Source of the DNA: Ruegeria_C sp040830705
GTDB lineage: Bacteria; Pseudomonadota; Alphaproteobacteria; Rhodobacterales; Rhodobacteraceae
DNA: 64,000 nt
Assembly: GCA_040830705.1 (NCBI GenBank)
Contig: JBFOME010000004.1
Coordinates: forward strand, 1 to 64,000
Direction of reading: 5' to 3'
Positions 44,065 through 53,309 of the stretch are shown here, one piece after another. A program made the translations under genes and the position numbers. Position 1 is the stretch's first letter. Each line of letters opens with the position of its first letter. The notes under the pieces are model-generated. The model was not told the DNA's origin and did not search any database. It saw only the letters and a program-made list of their open reading frames with translations.

Positions 44065-45044
44065 TGGCCCGGATCGTGATCGCAGGCGCTGGCGCTATCG
44101 GATGTCTGACGGGTGGGCTTTTGGCACGCGGCGGACATCAGGTCACGCTGCTGGGGCGGGTCCGTGTTCTGGATGCGGTGCGCGCACAAGGGCTGACCGT
44201 CACCGATTTTTCGGGTCTTTCAGTCCGCCTGGACGCCGCCGATCTCGGTTTGTCCGAAAACCAGGCCTGCCTTGCAGAGGCCGAACTGGTGATCGTGACC
44301 GTCAAGACAACCGCAACCGAAGAGATCGCAAAGCAGATCGCGTCACATGCTCCGCCCCATGCACCGGTCTTGTCCTGGCAGAACGGAATTGGCAATGCCG
44401 AGGTCCTGCGCGCGGGGTTGCCCAAACGTGACATCCGCGCCGGGATGGTGCCCTTCAACGTTGTGCCGCAGGCAGAGGGTCGCTATCACCGCGCCACCTC
44501 GGGGGATATCGTCATTGAAGCGGGTCCTGGTGGCTTGGGCCAGCAACTGACCGTGCCAGACCTGCGTGTCACCGAAAGCGATCAGATCGAGGCGATCCAG
44601 TGGGGCAAGCTGCTGATCAACCTCAACAACGCGCTCAACGCTTTGTCCGGCCTGACCCTGCAGGCGCAGTTGCTGGACCGCAACTGGCGCCATCTGATGG
44701 CAGATCAGATGGCCGAAGCGCTGGCCGTGCTGAAAGCTGCCGGCATCGCTTCCGAATCCACTACACCACTGCCCACCTGGATGCTGCCGCATGTCCTGCG
44801 CCTGCCGACGCCGCTCTTCTCGCGGATCGCGGCGCGGATGCTCATCATCGACCCGCATGCGCGCACCTCGATGGCTTATGACCTGATGGCGGGGCGGGTG
44901 ACCGAGATCGGCACGCTTCAGGGCGAAATCATTGCGCTGGGGCAATCCCATAACCGGCCCACACCGCTCTGCCAGAAGGTCGCAGGGCTGATCCGCAGCG
45001 CGCCGGAAGTGCCCCTGACCCCCGACCAGATCCGCGCCGCCTAG
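44064..45044 (+). CDS. ketopantoate reductase family protein (PanE-like)
   Basis: The protein is 326 residues. It has the N-terminal NADP motif MARIVIAGAGAIGCLTGGLL, the substrate-loop LSWQNGIGNAEVL, and the catalytic Lys in QWGKLLINLNNALNAL. The C-terminal helical domain ends normally. PanE reduces 2-dehydropantoate to pantoate for coenzyme A synthesis; many paralogues act on other 2-keto acids, so function is not certain. The 1-base overlap with sitD places it in a manganese-uptake operon. It converges on the phosphate transporter gene, sharing 4 bases at the stops. Confidence 0.85.
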   Translation: MARIVIAGAGAIGCLTGGLLARGGHQVTLLGRVRVLDAVRAQGLTVTDFSGLSVRLDAADLGLSENQACLAEAELVIVTVKTTATEEIAKQIASHAPPHAPVLSWQNGIGNAEVLRAGLPKRDIRAGMVPFNVVPQAEGRYHRATSGDIVIEAGPGGLGQQLTVPDLRVTESDQIEAIQWGKLLINLNNALNALSGLTLQAQLLDRNWRHLMADQMAEALAVLKAAGIASESTTPLPTWMLPHVLRLPTPLFSRIAARMLIIDPHARTSMAYDLMAGRVTEIGTLQGEIIALGQSHNRPTPLCQKVAGLIRSAPEVPLTPDQIRAA

Positions 45045-46507
45045 GCGAAGAGAGTCAGCACACCGAAGAGCGCCGCGGACAGCAGCGCCGTGGCGGGGAC
45101 GGTCACCACCCAGGCGGCGATGATGGTCATGAAATGCGAGCGGCGCACGAGTTTGCGGTGGCGACGTTCTTCGATGGCGACCCGCTGCGCGGGCAGCGAC
45201 CGGCGCTGGATGTTTCGGACATGCCATTCTCGATAGAACCCCACACCGAAGACGCCTCCAACCGCGATATGGGTCGAACTGACCGGCAGGCCCTGCCAAC
45301 TGGCCAGTAACACGGTAATGGCTGTGGACAAGGCCACGCAGAAGGCGCGCATCGGGTTCAGCTTGGTGATCTGCGTACCCACCATCCGAATAAGCCGCGG
45401 GCCAAACAGGAACAGACCAAAGGAGATACCAAACGCCCCGATCGTTATCACCCAGCCGGGCACTGGCACCTCTGCCGCAAACGCTCCGAACTGACTGGTA
45501 TGCACAATGGCCGCCACCGGACCCACCGCATTGGCCACGTCATTGGCCCCATGCGCGAAACTCAAAAGGGTCGCGGCCACAACCAGCGGTAGGCCAAACA
45601 GGCTTTTGAGCGAACGGGTCCGGTTCTCCATCCCTTCGGATCTGCGGCGCACCCATGGCGCGGTGATGCGCCAAGTCGCGCCTCCAGCAAGAAGACCCGT
45701 CAAAAGCGCCGGGCCGAGGTCGATCCGGACAACCCGTTCCAGGCCCTTGACCGCCAGATAGGCGACAAAGGCGCCTGCCATCACTGCAACCAGAACCGGG
45801 ACCCAAATCCGAGCGGCTGCGATTTTATCGTCCTGATCCTGAATGCGCGTCCTGATAAACGCCAGAATGGCGGCGGCGATAACGCCACCCAACAATGGCG
45901 CAATGATCCAGCTTGCCGCAATCGCACCCATCATGGGCCAGTTGACCGCCGCCGTCCCCGCAGCGGCGACACCTGCGCCCATCACGCCGCCAACCACCGT
46001 TTGGGTGGTCGAAACCGGCGCGCGGATAAGGGTGGCAAAATTCACCCATAGCGCGGAGGAAATCAGCGCCGCCAACATTGCCCAGATAAAGACCTGCGCA
46101 TCCTGCATCGCCGTGGGATCGACGATGTTCTTGGAAATGGTCTCGACCACCTCGCCGCCGGCCAGCAGCGCCCCTGCGCTTTCCGCCAGGGCTGCGATGC
46201 AGATCGCAGTTCCCATGCTCAGGGCATTGGCGCCCACTGCCGGACCCATATTGTTGGCCACATCGTTGGCGCCGATATTCATGGCCATATAGGCGCCGAA
46301 GACAGCAGCCGCGATCACGACCAACCCACCGGTGGTCTGCCCGAAGAACAGCGCAGCAGTGAGACCGGCAAGAATAATGAAGGCGAGCGCGATACCCGGC
46401 GCGACCAGCGGGCGTGCCGCGTAAGAGGCGGCAAGCTCGGCGCGGGAAATGTGGCTCAGGTCACGATCAAGCTTGGTCCAGCGGAAGTCGTCCTGTCCGT
46501 CATTCAT
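45041..46507 (-). CDS. PiT-family inorganic phosphate transporter
   Basis: The protein is about 488 residues from the ATG at 46507. PiT signatures occur twice, reflecting the internal duplication: GANDVANNMGPAVGANAL near the N-terminus and FAHGANDVANAVGPVAAIV in the second half. Ten to twelve helices are expected, with a cytoplasmic loop that holds the Arg-rich RRRSEGMENRTRSL. It imports metal-phosphate by proton or sodium symport. The hydrophilic N-terminus of about 50 residues is longer than in E. coli PitA. No phoU-like regulator gene is next to it. Confidence 0.92.
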   Translation of the reverse strand: MNDGQDDFRWTKLDRDLSHISRAELAASYAARPLVAPGIALAFIILAGLTAALFFGQTTGGLVVIAAAVFGAYMAMNIGANDVANNMGPAVGANALSMGTAICIAALAESAGALLAGGEVVETISKNIVDPTAMQDAQVFIWAMLAALISSALWVNFATLIRAPVSTTQTVVGGVMGAGVAAAGTAAVNWPMMGAIAASWIIAPLLGGVIAAAILAFIRTRIQDQDDKIAAARIWVPVLVAVMAGAFVAYLAVKGLERVVRIDLGPALLTGLLAGGATWRITAPWVRRRSEGMENRTRSLKSLFGLPLVVAATLLSFAHGANDVANAVGPVAAIVHTSQFGAFAAEVPVPGWVITIGAFGISFGLFLFGPRLIRMVGTQITKLNPMRAFCVALSTAITVLLASWQGLPVSSTHIAVGGVFGVGFYREWHVRNIQRRSLPAQRVAIEERRHRKLVRRSHFMTIIAAWVVTVPATALLSAALFGVLTLFA

Positions 46508-46588
46508 GAGACCGCCAGCACTGCGCATCGCGCGGGTCCTGCCCGCCTATCCCGTAGTGATACCGAATTACGTGTGGCAAGACGCAAG

Positions 46589-47047
46589 TCAGAGCGCGCG
46601 CAACAGGTCTTGGAGTTCCGGCTCCGCCACCAGATTGGCGGCCTCTTTGGGGCACATCCAGCGTCGCTCGCGCTGGCCTGCCTCGGGGAAATCATCGGCC
46701 AGCGCATCCACCTTGATCCGATAGACGCTGACCCGCACCGGTTGCTTAGCGCCGTCATTCAGCACTTTGCCGTAATCGAAGCTGCCGACCGGTTCATTGT
46801 CGATCTGTTCGGCTTGCACGCCTGCCTCTTCCCAGGCTTCCTGCAGCGCCGATTCCGCGCCGGTCTTGCCATCGATGGGCCAGCCTTTCGGCACCACCCA
46901 GCGGCCGGATCCCCGACTGGTGATCATCAGCACTTCGCGATTTTTCTTCTTGCCGCGCAGGCAGAGCGCCGCAACCTGCACCGCTTCTGGACGCTGGATA
47001 AGAGGGCGCACAACCTCTTCCCAGGTACTCTTTAACGCCATAAACAT
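46589..47047 (-). CDS. NUDIX hydrolase
   Basis: The protein is about 152 residues from the ATG at 47047; the longer frame to 47137 gives a non-conserved leader. The NUDIX box is GWPIDGKTGAESALQEAWEEAG, with the Glu-x-x-Glu-Glu metal ligands intact. The REVLMITSRGSGRWVVPKG start resembles the diphosphoinositol polyphosphate phosphohydrolase-like bacterial group. It hydrolyses a nucleoside-diphosphate-linked or polyphosphate compound. It lies 81 bases from the phosphate transporter in the same direction, but a link is only circumstantial. Confidence 0.88.
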   Translation of the reverse strand: MFMALKSTWEEVVRPLIQRPEAVQVAALCLRGKKKNREVLMITSRGSGRWVVPKGWPIDGKTGAESALQEAWEEAGVQAEQIDNEPVGSFDYGKVLNDGAKQPVRVSVYRIKVDALADDFPEAGQRERRWMCPKEAANLVAEPELQDLLRAL

Positions 47048-47218
47048 ACTGCCGACCCTTTCTTTGCCGCTTATGAGCGCGGCTATCGCTCTGATACTTG
47101 GACATTTTGCCCGATTTTTCAACAAATCTGGGGGCATTTGACGCCTAGAAATCTGAAAAATGACATAATAGGCACGAAAAATGCATCAAAAGCGGCGTCA
47201 TTGCGCCTCTGCGAGCGT

Positions 47219-49675
47219 TCAGCGCCCGGAGGGGCGGCGTTTGGCGCGAAGGGTGGGATCGGCCTGCGTCGGGTCTTCGGGCCAGGGATGTTTCGGGTAT
47301 TGCGCGCGCATGTCCTTGCGTACATCGGCATATGATCCGGCCCAGAAGCCCGGCAGATCGCGGGTGATCTGGATCGGGCGCTGCGCAGGTGACAGCAGCG
47401 TGACCTTCAACGGGACACCACCGCTTTCGGGGTGGCGCGTTACGCCAAACATTTCTTGCAGCCGGACCGAGATTTCGGGGCCGTCCGACCCGTAGTCAAT
47501 CGCCACCTTGCGCCCGAGCGGCGTCACGAATTGCCCCGGTACACGGCGGTCCAGCTCCTGCATCTGGGACCAGCTGAGCGCGGCCTGCAACGCGGGGAGG
47601 ACATCGAATTTCCGCCAATCTGAGGCACTGCGAACGCCGCTCAGCATCGGCAGCAGCCAGTCTTCCAGCGTATCGGTCAGTCCCTGAAGCGAAAAGTCGG
47701 GGAAGTCACCACCCTCGGCACGGGCGAGTTCCACGCGCGTGGCCAACCGCTCTGCAGCACCCTGCAACCGCAGACCCAGATCGCGGACGCCGTCCAGCAT
47801 CGCGCGCGCCACGCGCTCTGGCGGGACATCCTTCCAAATGCGATCCTCCAGCGTGATCGCGCCTAGCCGCTCCTGCCTGCGGGCGATCACCCGCCGCTCA
47901 CGCTTGGACCAGTCGCAGCTGTCGACCCATTCGATCTGGCTCTCGAAACCGTCGCGTATCTCGCGTTCGGAGATTTGAACCGCCTGCCGAATTCGTGCCT
48001 CGCGCGGATTGCCATCGGTGTCGGTCGCAACAAGATAAGCTGCGCCGGCCAGAGGATCACCCGCATCCAAAACGGCCCCCTTGCCGCCACTCAGAACAAA
48101 GCTCGGCGCATCGCCGGGGCGGCGCTGGCCGATGCGGTCGGGGTAGGCCAGCGCCGCCATCACCGCCGGACTGAGTGTTTCGGACACCGTTGGGGCCTGC
48201 CGAGCCAGCCGTCTGGCTTCATCCTTGACCCGGTTCACAGCGCCGGGATTGACCTGATAAGGACGCTCGCGGCGGAAGCGTTGCAGATCGCGAAGGGCCG
48301 TCAGCCGCAGGGTCAAATCGACCGGCGCGCCGCGCAGGATATCACGATCCGCCAAAAGCGCGGCCAAGGGGGCGGCGTCGCGCCCGGCCCGGATCAGCAT
48401 ATGGCCCAGTCGCGGATGCAGGGGTAGTCGCGCCAGTGCCCGCCCGTGATCGGTGATCCGGCCACGCGCGTCCAGCGCGCCCAGCAAGGCAAGCAGCCCG
48501 CTCGCTTCTTGCATCGCGCCCTCGGGCGGCTGGGTCAGAAACGGCAGTTCGCCCGGCGCGGCCCCCCATTGCGCCAGTTCCAGCGCCAGCCCGGTCAGAT
48601 CCGCCGCCTCGATCTCGGCAGGTGGAAACGCCATCAGCGCCCCTTCTTCACCCTTCGACCAGAGCCGGTAACACACGCCCTCGGCCACACGGCCCGCCCG
48701 GCCCGCACGCTGGGTGGCCTCGGCGCGGGTAACACGCTCGGTCACCAGCCGGGACATGCCAGAGCCCGGATCAAACCGTGCCCGCCGCGCCCGGCCCATA
48801 TCGACCACCGCCCGTACATCCGGCAGGGTCAGCGAGGTTTCGGCAATCGAGGTTGCCAGAACCAGTTTGCGGCCTTCGCGCGCTGGGGCGATCGCCTTGC
48901 GTTGTTCGGCGAAGGGCAGGGCGCCGAACAGGGGATGCACAGCGCAATTCTTGGGCAGACGGTCGCTCAGCCGACCCTGAACGCGCCGAATCTCACCTTC
49001 GCCCGGCAGAAAGACCAGCAGACTGCCACCAGCGCCGCGCGTTTCCTGCTCGGCCCGTATCACAAGATCGGCCAATGCCATGAGCGAGTCGGCATCCTTG
49101 CCTAATGGCCGCTCCAGCCAGCGGAGATCGACCGGATAGCTTCGCCCTTCGGAGGTGATCAATGGCGCCTGCATGAGCGCGGCTACCGGTCCGGCATCCA
49201 GCGTGGCCGACATGGCCAACAGGATCAGGTCATCGCGCAACGCGCCTGCCACCTCAAGGCAGAGCGCCAGTCCCAGATCGGCATTCAGCGAGCGTTCGTG
49301 AAATTCATCGAAAATCACCGCGGCCACGCCCGGCAAATCGGGGTCCGATTGCAGCATCCGCGTCAGAATGCCTTCGGTCACCACTTCAATCCGGTTGTCT
49401 GGCCCGCTCTTCACTTCGCCCCTGATGCGATAGCCAATCGTCTGACCGACCGGTTCGCCGAGGGTTTCGGCCATCCGCTCGGCGGCAGCCCGGGCGGCCA
49501 GGCGGCGCGGTTCGAGCATGACGATCCGGCCCTGGGCCAGTCCTGCCTCTAGCATGGCCAGCGGCACGCGCGTGGTCTTGCCCGCACCAGGTGGGGCTTG
49601 CAATACGGCGCGGCGCGAGTGGCGCAGCGCGCCCAGCAGGTCGGGCAGGGCGTCCTCGATGGGCAGTCGGGTCAT
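47219..49675 (-). CDS. hrpB: HrpB: ATP-dependent DEAH-box helicase
   Basis: The protein is 818 residues, the usual HrpB length. Helicase motifs: PPGAGKTTRVPL (I), EPRRLAARAAAERM (Ia), VIFDEFHERSLNADLGLAL (II, here DEFHER), SATLDA (III), and VLATSIAETSLTLP (V) with TQRAGRAGR (VI). The HrpB-type C-terminal domain is present (KVAIDYGSDGPEISVRLQEM with GVPLKVTLLSPAQRPIQIT). The role in bacteria is not well defined; RNA remodelling is likely. It is followed after 14 bases upstream by the DUF3108 gene in the same direction. Confidence 0.95.
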   Translation of the reverse strand: MTRLPIEDALPDLLGALRHSRRAVLQAPPGAGKTTRVPLAMLEAGLAQGRIVMLEPRRLAARAAAERMAETLGEPVGQTIGYRIRGEVKSGPDNRIEVVTEGILTRMLQSDPDLPGVAAVIFDEFHERSLNADLGLALCLEVAGALRDDLILLAMSATLDAGPVAALMQAPLITSEGRSYPVDLRWLERPLGKDADSLMALADLVIRAEQETRGAGGSLLVFLPGEGEIRRVQGRLSDRLPKNCAVHPLFGALPFAEQRKAIAPAREGRKLVLATSIAETSLTLPDVRAVVDMGRARRARFDPGSGMSRLVTERVTRAEATQRAGRAGRVAEGVCYRLWSKGEEGALMAFPPAEIEAADLTGLALELAQWGAAPGELPFLTQPPEGAMQEASGLLALLGALDARGRITDHGRALARLPLHPRLGHMLIRAGRDAAPLAALLADRDILRGAPVDLTLRLTALRDLQRFRRERPYQVNPGAVNRVKDEARRLARQAPTVSETLSPAVMAALAYPDRIGQRRPGDAPSFVLSGGKGAVLDAGDPLAGAAYLVATDTDGNPREARIRQAVQISEREIRDGFESQIEWVDSCDWSKRERRVIARRQERLGAITLEDRIWKDVPPERVARAMLDGVRDLGLRLQGAAERLATRVELARAEGGDFPDFSLQGLTDTLEDWLLPMLSGVRSASDWRKFDVLPALQAALSWSQMQELDRRVPGQFVTPLGRKVAIDYGSDGPEISVRLQEMFGVTRHPESGGVPLKVTLLSPAQRPIQITRDLPGFWAGSYADVRKDMRAQYPKHPWPEDPTQADPTLRAKRRPSGR

Positions 49676-49689
49676 GCCAACTCCCGTGC

Positions 49690-50391
49690 CTAGCGCCGGA
49701 TGACCGTGGCAGGGCCGAAGAGTGTATCCGCGCGCACCTCTACCAGCCGCATCAGATCGCCGGCTGGGGCGTAGGTGGTCGTGAATTCGAAGTCGCGCTT
49801 GCGTTTCAGGTCCTCTGGCGAATAGCCAGCCACGCGGCGAAAAACGCCGTGGCAGGTGATCAGCGGCCCGGCTTCAGTGCGGCGCAGCATCTCAATTTCG
49901 GTCAGCCGCTTGCCGTCGAAGACCCGCTGCGTGAGATCGCACAGACCTTTTGCAGGCTGATCGCGCATCACAACAAAAAGGGCCGTCAGCGGGTCAAGCG
50001 CGCCTTTTTGTTCCGCGTCGGTGACCGCATGTTCGGATTTGGGCCCTGGATCGGCATCATCAGAGCGAGCCACGCCACCCGTATAGGTCAGCCGCTCGTT
50101 TGACTGCCGGCGGCCAGTGTTCATTTCTTCGACATAGTTGCGCGGCTGGAACGTGCCATCGTTCACGCGGCCATTGGCTTTCAGTTGGAACTGCACGCCC
50201 GAGAGAGCATTGACCAGACCGCTGGTCTCGAACCGTGAAGCAACGGCGTAGCGCCCGTCGGTGATCGTGCCGGACAGGGCCAGATCACCAACCTTGGCGC
50301 CAAGCGCGCGCACATCATACTGTCCCTCGGTGTGCTGTGCCCATCCAAAGCCGGGCTGGCACAGAAGCAGGATGACCCCTATCAATCGCAT
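49690..50391 (-). CDS. DUF3108 domain-containing exported protein
   Basis: The protein is 233 residues from the ATG at 50391; the longer frame lacks a signal peptide. A signal peptide is visible (MRLIGVILLLCQPGFGWA, cut before QHTEGQYD). The rest matches the DUF3108 beta-rich layout: YDVRALGAKVGDLALSGTI, YVEEMNTGRRQSNERLTY, DPLTALFVVMRDQP, and QRVFDGKRLTEIEM. It is probably periplasmic and lipocalin-like. The function is unknown. It is 14 bases upstream of hrpB in the same direction, so they probably share a transcript. Confidence 0.85.
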   Translation of the reverse strand: MRLIGVILLLCQPGFGWAQHTEGQYDVRALGAKVGDLALSGTITDGRYAVASRFETSGLVNALSGVQFQLKANGRVNDGTFQPRNYVEEMNTGRRQSNERLTYTGGVARSDDADPGPKSEHAVTDAEQKGALDPLTALFVVMRDQPAKGLCDLTQRVFDGKRLTEIEMLRRTEAGPLITCHGVFRRVAGYSPEDLKRKRDFEFTTTYAPAGDLMRLVEVRADTLFGPATVIRR

Positions 50392-50474
50392 CACTAAAGA
50401 TCCCTGTCGGTTCGGCACTGGACAAAGGCGATATACCCACGGCATGAAGGCACCACAACAGCATTGGCGAGGCC

Positions 50475-51470
50475 ATGACAACCGATACTCTGTCAATCCG
50501 GATCCTGAACGGCGAGCGCCGTGCATTGGCCCGTGCGATAACTTTGGTCGAAAGCCAGCGCGCCGACCACCGGGCCGAGGCCGCGTCGCTGCTGGAACAG
50601 TTGCGCAAATCGGGTCGCCAGGCGATCCGGATCGGGTTGTCGGGCACGCCCGGTGTCGGCAAGTCGACCTTTATTGAGAGCTTCGGGATGTTTCTGACCG
50701 GGCAGGGGCTGCGGGTGGCCGTACTGGCGGTCGATCCAAGCTCGGCCCGTTCGGGCGGATCTATCTTGGGTGACAAGACGCGCATGGACCGGCTGTCGCG
50801 CGACCCCAACGCCTTTATCCGTCCTTCACCCAGCCAAGCCCATCTGGGTGGCGTGGCGCGCCGTACACGAGAGGCGGTGAGCCTTTGTGAGGCGGCTGGC
50901 TTTGACGTGGTGCTGATCGAAACAGTTGGCGTGGGCCAATCGGAAACGGTGGTGTCCGAGATTTCCGACATCTTTCTGCTTTTGCTTGCGCCTGCTGGCG
51001 GCGACGAGCTTCAGGGCGTCAAGCGCGGCATCATGGAAATGGCCGATATGATTCTGGTGAACAAGGCTGACGGTGACCTGAAGGCCACCGCCACCCGCAC
51101 CTGCGCCGATTATGCCGGGGCGCTGCGCCTGCTGCGCAAACGCCCACAAGACCCCGAGGGTTTCCCCAAAGCCATGACCGTCTCGGCCGTCGAGGAGCAC
51201 GGGCTGGAGCAGGCCTGGAGCGAGATGCAGGCGTTGACTCAATGGCGCCGTGAAGCCGGTCATTGGGAGGCCAACCGCGCGGCGCAAGCGCAATACTGGT
51301 TCGAACAGGAGGTTCGGGCGGCCCTTCTGGCCCGCCTTTCGACCCCGCAAGCGCGCAGCGAAATGGAGCAAATGGGGATCAAGGTCAGCAGCGGCCAGAT
51401 CAGCCCCTCGGCTGCCGCCGATCTGATGTTGGCGACGTTGACGACGGGGCAAGAGCAAAAGACCCTCTGA
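50475..51470 (+). CDS. meaB: MeaB: methylmalonyl-CoA mutase-associated GTPase
   Basis: The protein is 331 residues of the G3E/ArgK family. Walker A is GLSGTPGVGKST; AVDPSSARSGGSILGDKTRM is the switch I region, ETVGVGQSE the switch II, and VNKADGD the base-recognition motif. MeaB gates adenosylcobalamin delivery to methylmalonyl-CoA mutase and protects it. The mutase gene is not in the window. It is divergent from the DUF3108 gene by 83 bases. Propionyl-CoA disposal via this route would be an alternative to the acnD/prpB-like genes at 57-62 kb. Confidence 0.93.
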   Translation: MTTDTLSIRILNGERRALARAITLVESQRADHRAEAASLLEQLRKSGRQAIRIGLSGTPGVGKSTFIESFGMFLTGQGLRVAVLAVDPSSARSGGSILGDKTRMDRLSRDPNAFIRPSPSQAHLGGVARRTREAVSLCEAAGFDVVLIETVGVGQSETVVSEISDIFLLLLAPAGGDELQGVKRGIMEMADMILVNKADGDLKATATRTCADYAGALRLLRKRPQDPEGFPKAMTVSAVEEHGLEQAWSEMQALTQWRREAGHWEANRAAQAQYWFEQEVRAALLARLSTPQARSEMEQMGIKVSSGQISPSAAADLMLATLTTGQEQKTL

Positions 51471-51610
51471 TCTAACGCGTAGCGCCTTCGCCTCAGATGA
51501 GGTATCGTGATTCTCGATACACTTTTGAGTTGCATTTGCTGATGGCTGAAACTCCTTTGAAAAAGTGATGACTCGAACGTGGCCTAGCGAACTTTTGGGG
51601 ATTGCCGATC

Positions 51611-52797
51611 ATGCCCGATATTACCGGGACCTCAAGCGCCGACAATATTGACGTCACCAATGACGACGGCACGCTGAACGGGGTGCCGCAGGGTAACCCG
51701 ATTGACAATATTGCTGCGCTTGGCGGTGCGGACACGATCACCATCAATACCAGCACGATTACAGGCAACGTCAATGCCAATGCGGGCCGTGATGATATCA
51801 CAATCTCGGGCAGCACGGTGGGCCAGCTCAACGCCGGACGCGGAGCGGATACGGTCACGGTGCAGGGCTCAAGCTTTGGCAACATCCGGCTAGGCAATCA
51901 AAACGACACACTCGATTTCCGTATCAGCACAGTCAGTGGCACGGTAAACGCGGGCGGTGGCACAGACACGCTGAACGTACCTGAGGGAACGATTGTCAAT
52001 GACGCAACCTTCGGGACCTTCACAGTGCAGGCCGGGTCGGCTATTCCCTGTTGAGCGGCAGCTTCACGCTGCCCTCAGGCAACACGATCACCTAATCAGC
52101 GTTCGAGAATGGCACCGGCGTAGCCTGTTTCACACAAGATACACGCATCTTTACCCGGGCAGGTATGCGCCCCGTCCAAACCCTGCGCGTGGGTGACCTG
52201 ATCGCGACCCTGAGCCGCAGGCCACAACCGATCCGCTGGATCGGACATCGCCATTTCGACAGGGCCGCGCTGCGGGAAAACGCCCGGTTGCGCCCGGTAC
52301 GCATTCTGGCCGGCGCATTGGGGGGCGGATTGCCACATCGTGATCTTCTGGTCTCGCGTCAGCACCGGATGCTTGTGCAGTCGAGAATCGCGGAACGGAT
52401 GTTTGGCACGACCGAGGTTCTGATACCCGCCGTCAAACTGACCGCTCTGCCGGGTATCTACGTGGATTACACGGTGTCGACGGTCCGTTATTTTCACCTG
52501 CTCTTTGATCACCATCAGGTGATTTTTGCTGAAAACGCGCCAACCGAGAGCCTGTATGCCGGGGCGGAGGCCATGGAATCCCTGGGCCCAGAGTCGCGGC
52601 GTGAAATATACGGGCTTTTTCCGGAACTGGCGGACCAACAGGTGCCGGAAACGGCCCGTTTCATTCCTCATATGCGCCAACAAACACAGCTGATTAGACG
52701 CCACCTGAAGAATAACAAAGCCCTGCTGCAACCCGGTGCCCTTGGTGCTGGCAGGGATTTCGCGGGAGCGGCAAAGATTCCGCGCCATCCGTCTTGA
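51611..52797 (+). pseudogene. broken Hint-domain (hedgehog/intein) repeat protein
   Basis: From the ATG at 51611 about 147 residues form Gly/Asp/Asn-rich repeats (GGADTITINTSTITGN, GRDDITISGSTV, GNQNDTLDF), a beta-helix or RTX-like pattern, ending at TGA 52052. In a shifted frame the sequence continues sensibly: GYSLLSGSFTLPSGNTIT, TAA at 52093, then SAFENGTGVACFTQDTRIF and a Hint_2 domain to 52797. That domain includes LRVGDLIATLSRRPQPIRW and LVSRQHRMLV. A one-base loss around 52034-52040 plus one nonsense codon explain the break. The remaining downstream frame from 52165 lacks the nucleophilic Cys encoded at 52126-52128, so self-processing should be lost. Intact versions in roseobacters are secreted or surface-associated proteins of unclear role. 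Confidence 0.8.
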
Positions 52798-52927
52798 CCC
52801 TCGCGGCGATTCCTCATACACGCATCCAACCAGTTTTCGGGCGCGCCTTCGGGCCGCGCCCTTCATGATTTGGCAGGGGCCTGACAGAGGTCGGAACCAC
52901 TGCCGCAAGATACGAAGGATGAAACCC

Positions 52928-53218
52928 ATGTCGCGCCGTTGCGAACTGACCGGAAAAGGCCCGATGACTGGCAACAATGTCAGCCATGCGAAAAACAGAA
53001 CCCGTCGCCGGTTCCTGCCCAACCTGAATGATGTGACCCTGCAGTCCGAAACCCTGGGCCGTGGCGTCAAGCTGCGCATCTCGGCGGCGGCCCTGCGTTC
53101 GGTCGATCACCGCGGTGGTCTGGACGCATTCCTGGCCAAAGCCAAGGACGACGAACTGTCTGCCAACGCGCTGAAGGTCAAGAAAGAGATCGCGAAGGCA
53201 CAAGCGGCCTCCGCCTGA
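52928..53218 (+). CDS. rpmB: 50S ribosomal protein L28
   Basis: The protein is 96 residues, typical of alphaproteobacterial L28. The start is the ATG at 52928 (MSRRCELTGKGPMTGNNVSH), with AAGGA nine to thirteen bases upstream; an ATG three codons earlier is possible. KNRTRRRFLPNLNDVTLQSE and LRISAAALRSVDHRGGLDAF are family hallmarks. A strong intrinsic terminator follows, so it is a monocistronic unit. Confidence 0.97.
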   Translation: MSRRCELTGKGPMTGNNVSHAKNRTRRRFLPNLNDVTLQSETLGRGVKLRISAAALRSVDHRGGLDAFLAKAKDDELSANALKVKKEIAKAQAASA

Positions 53219-53241
53219 TCCCTAACCGGATTCAAGAAAAG

Positions 53242-53269
53242 AACCCCGCACCGGCTGGCGCGGGGTTTT
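53242..53269 (+). terminator. intrinsic terminator of rpmB
   Basis: AACCCCGC pairs with GCGGGGTT around a ten-base loop and is followed by further T residues (TTTT then GTCGTTTC), 23 bases after the rpmB stop. The A-rich 5' flank makes it partly bidirectional, so it may also end the opposing phosphatase transcript. Confidence 0.9.
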
Positions 53270-53309
53270 GTCGTTTCTACACAACGCTAAAGTCTACACG
53301 ACGCTCAGC

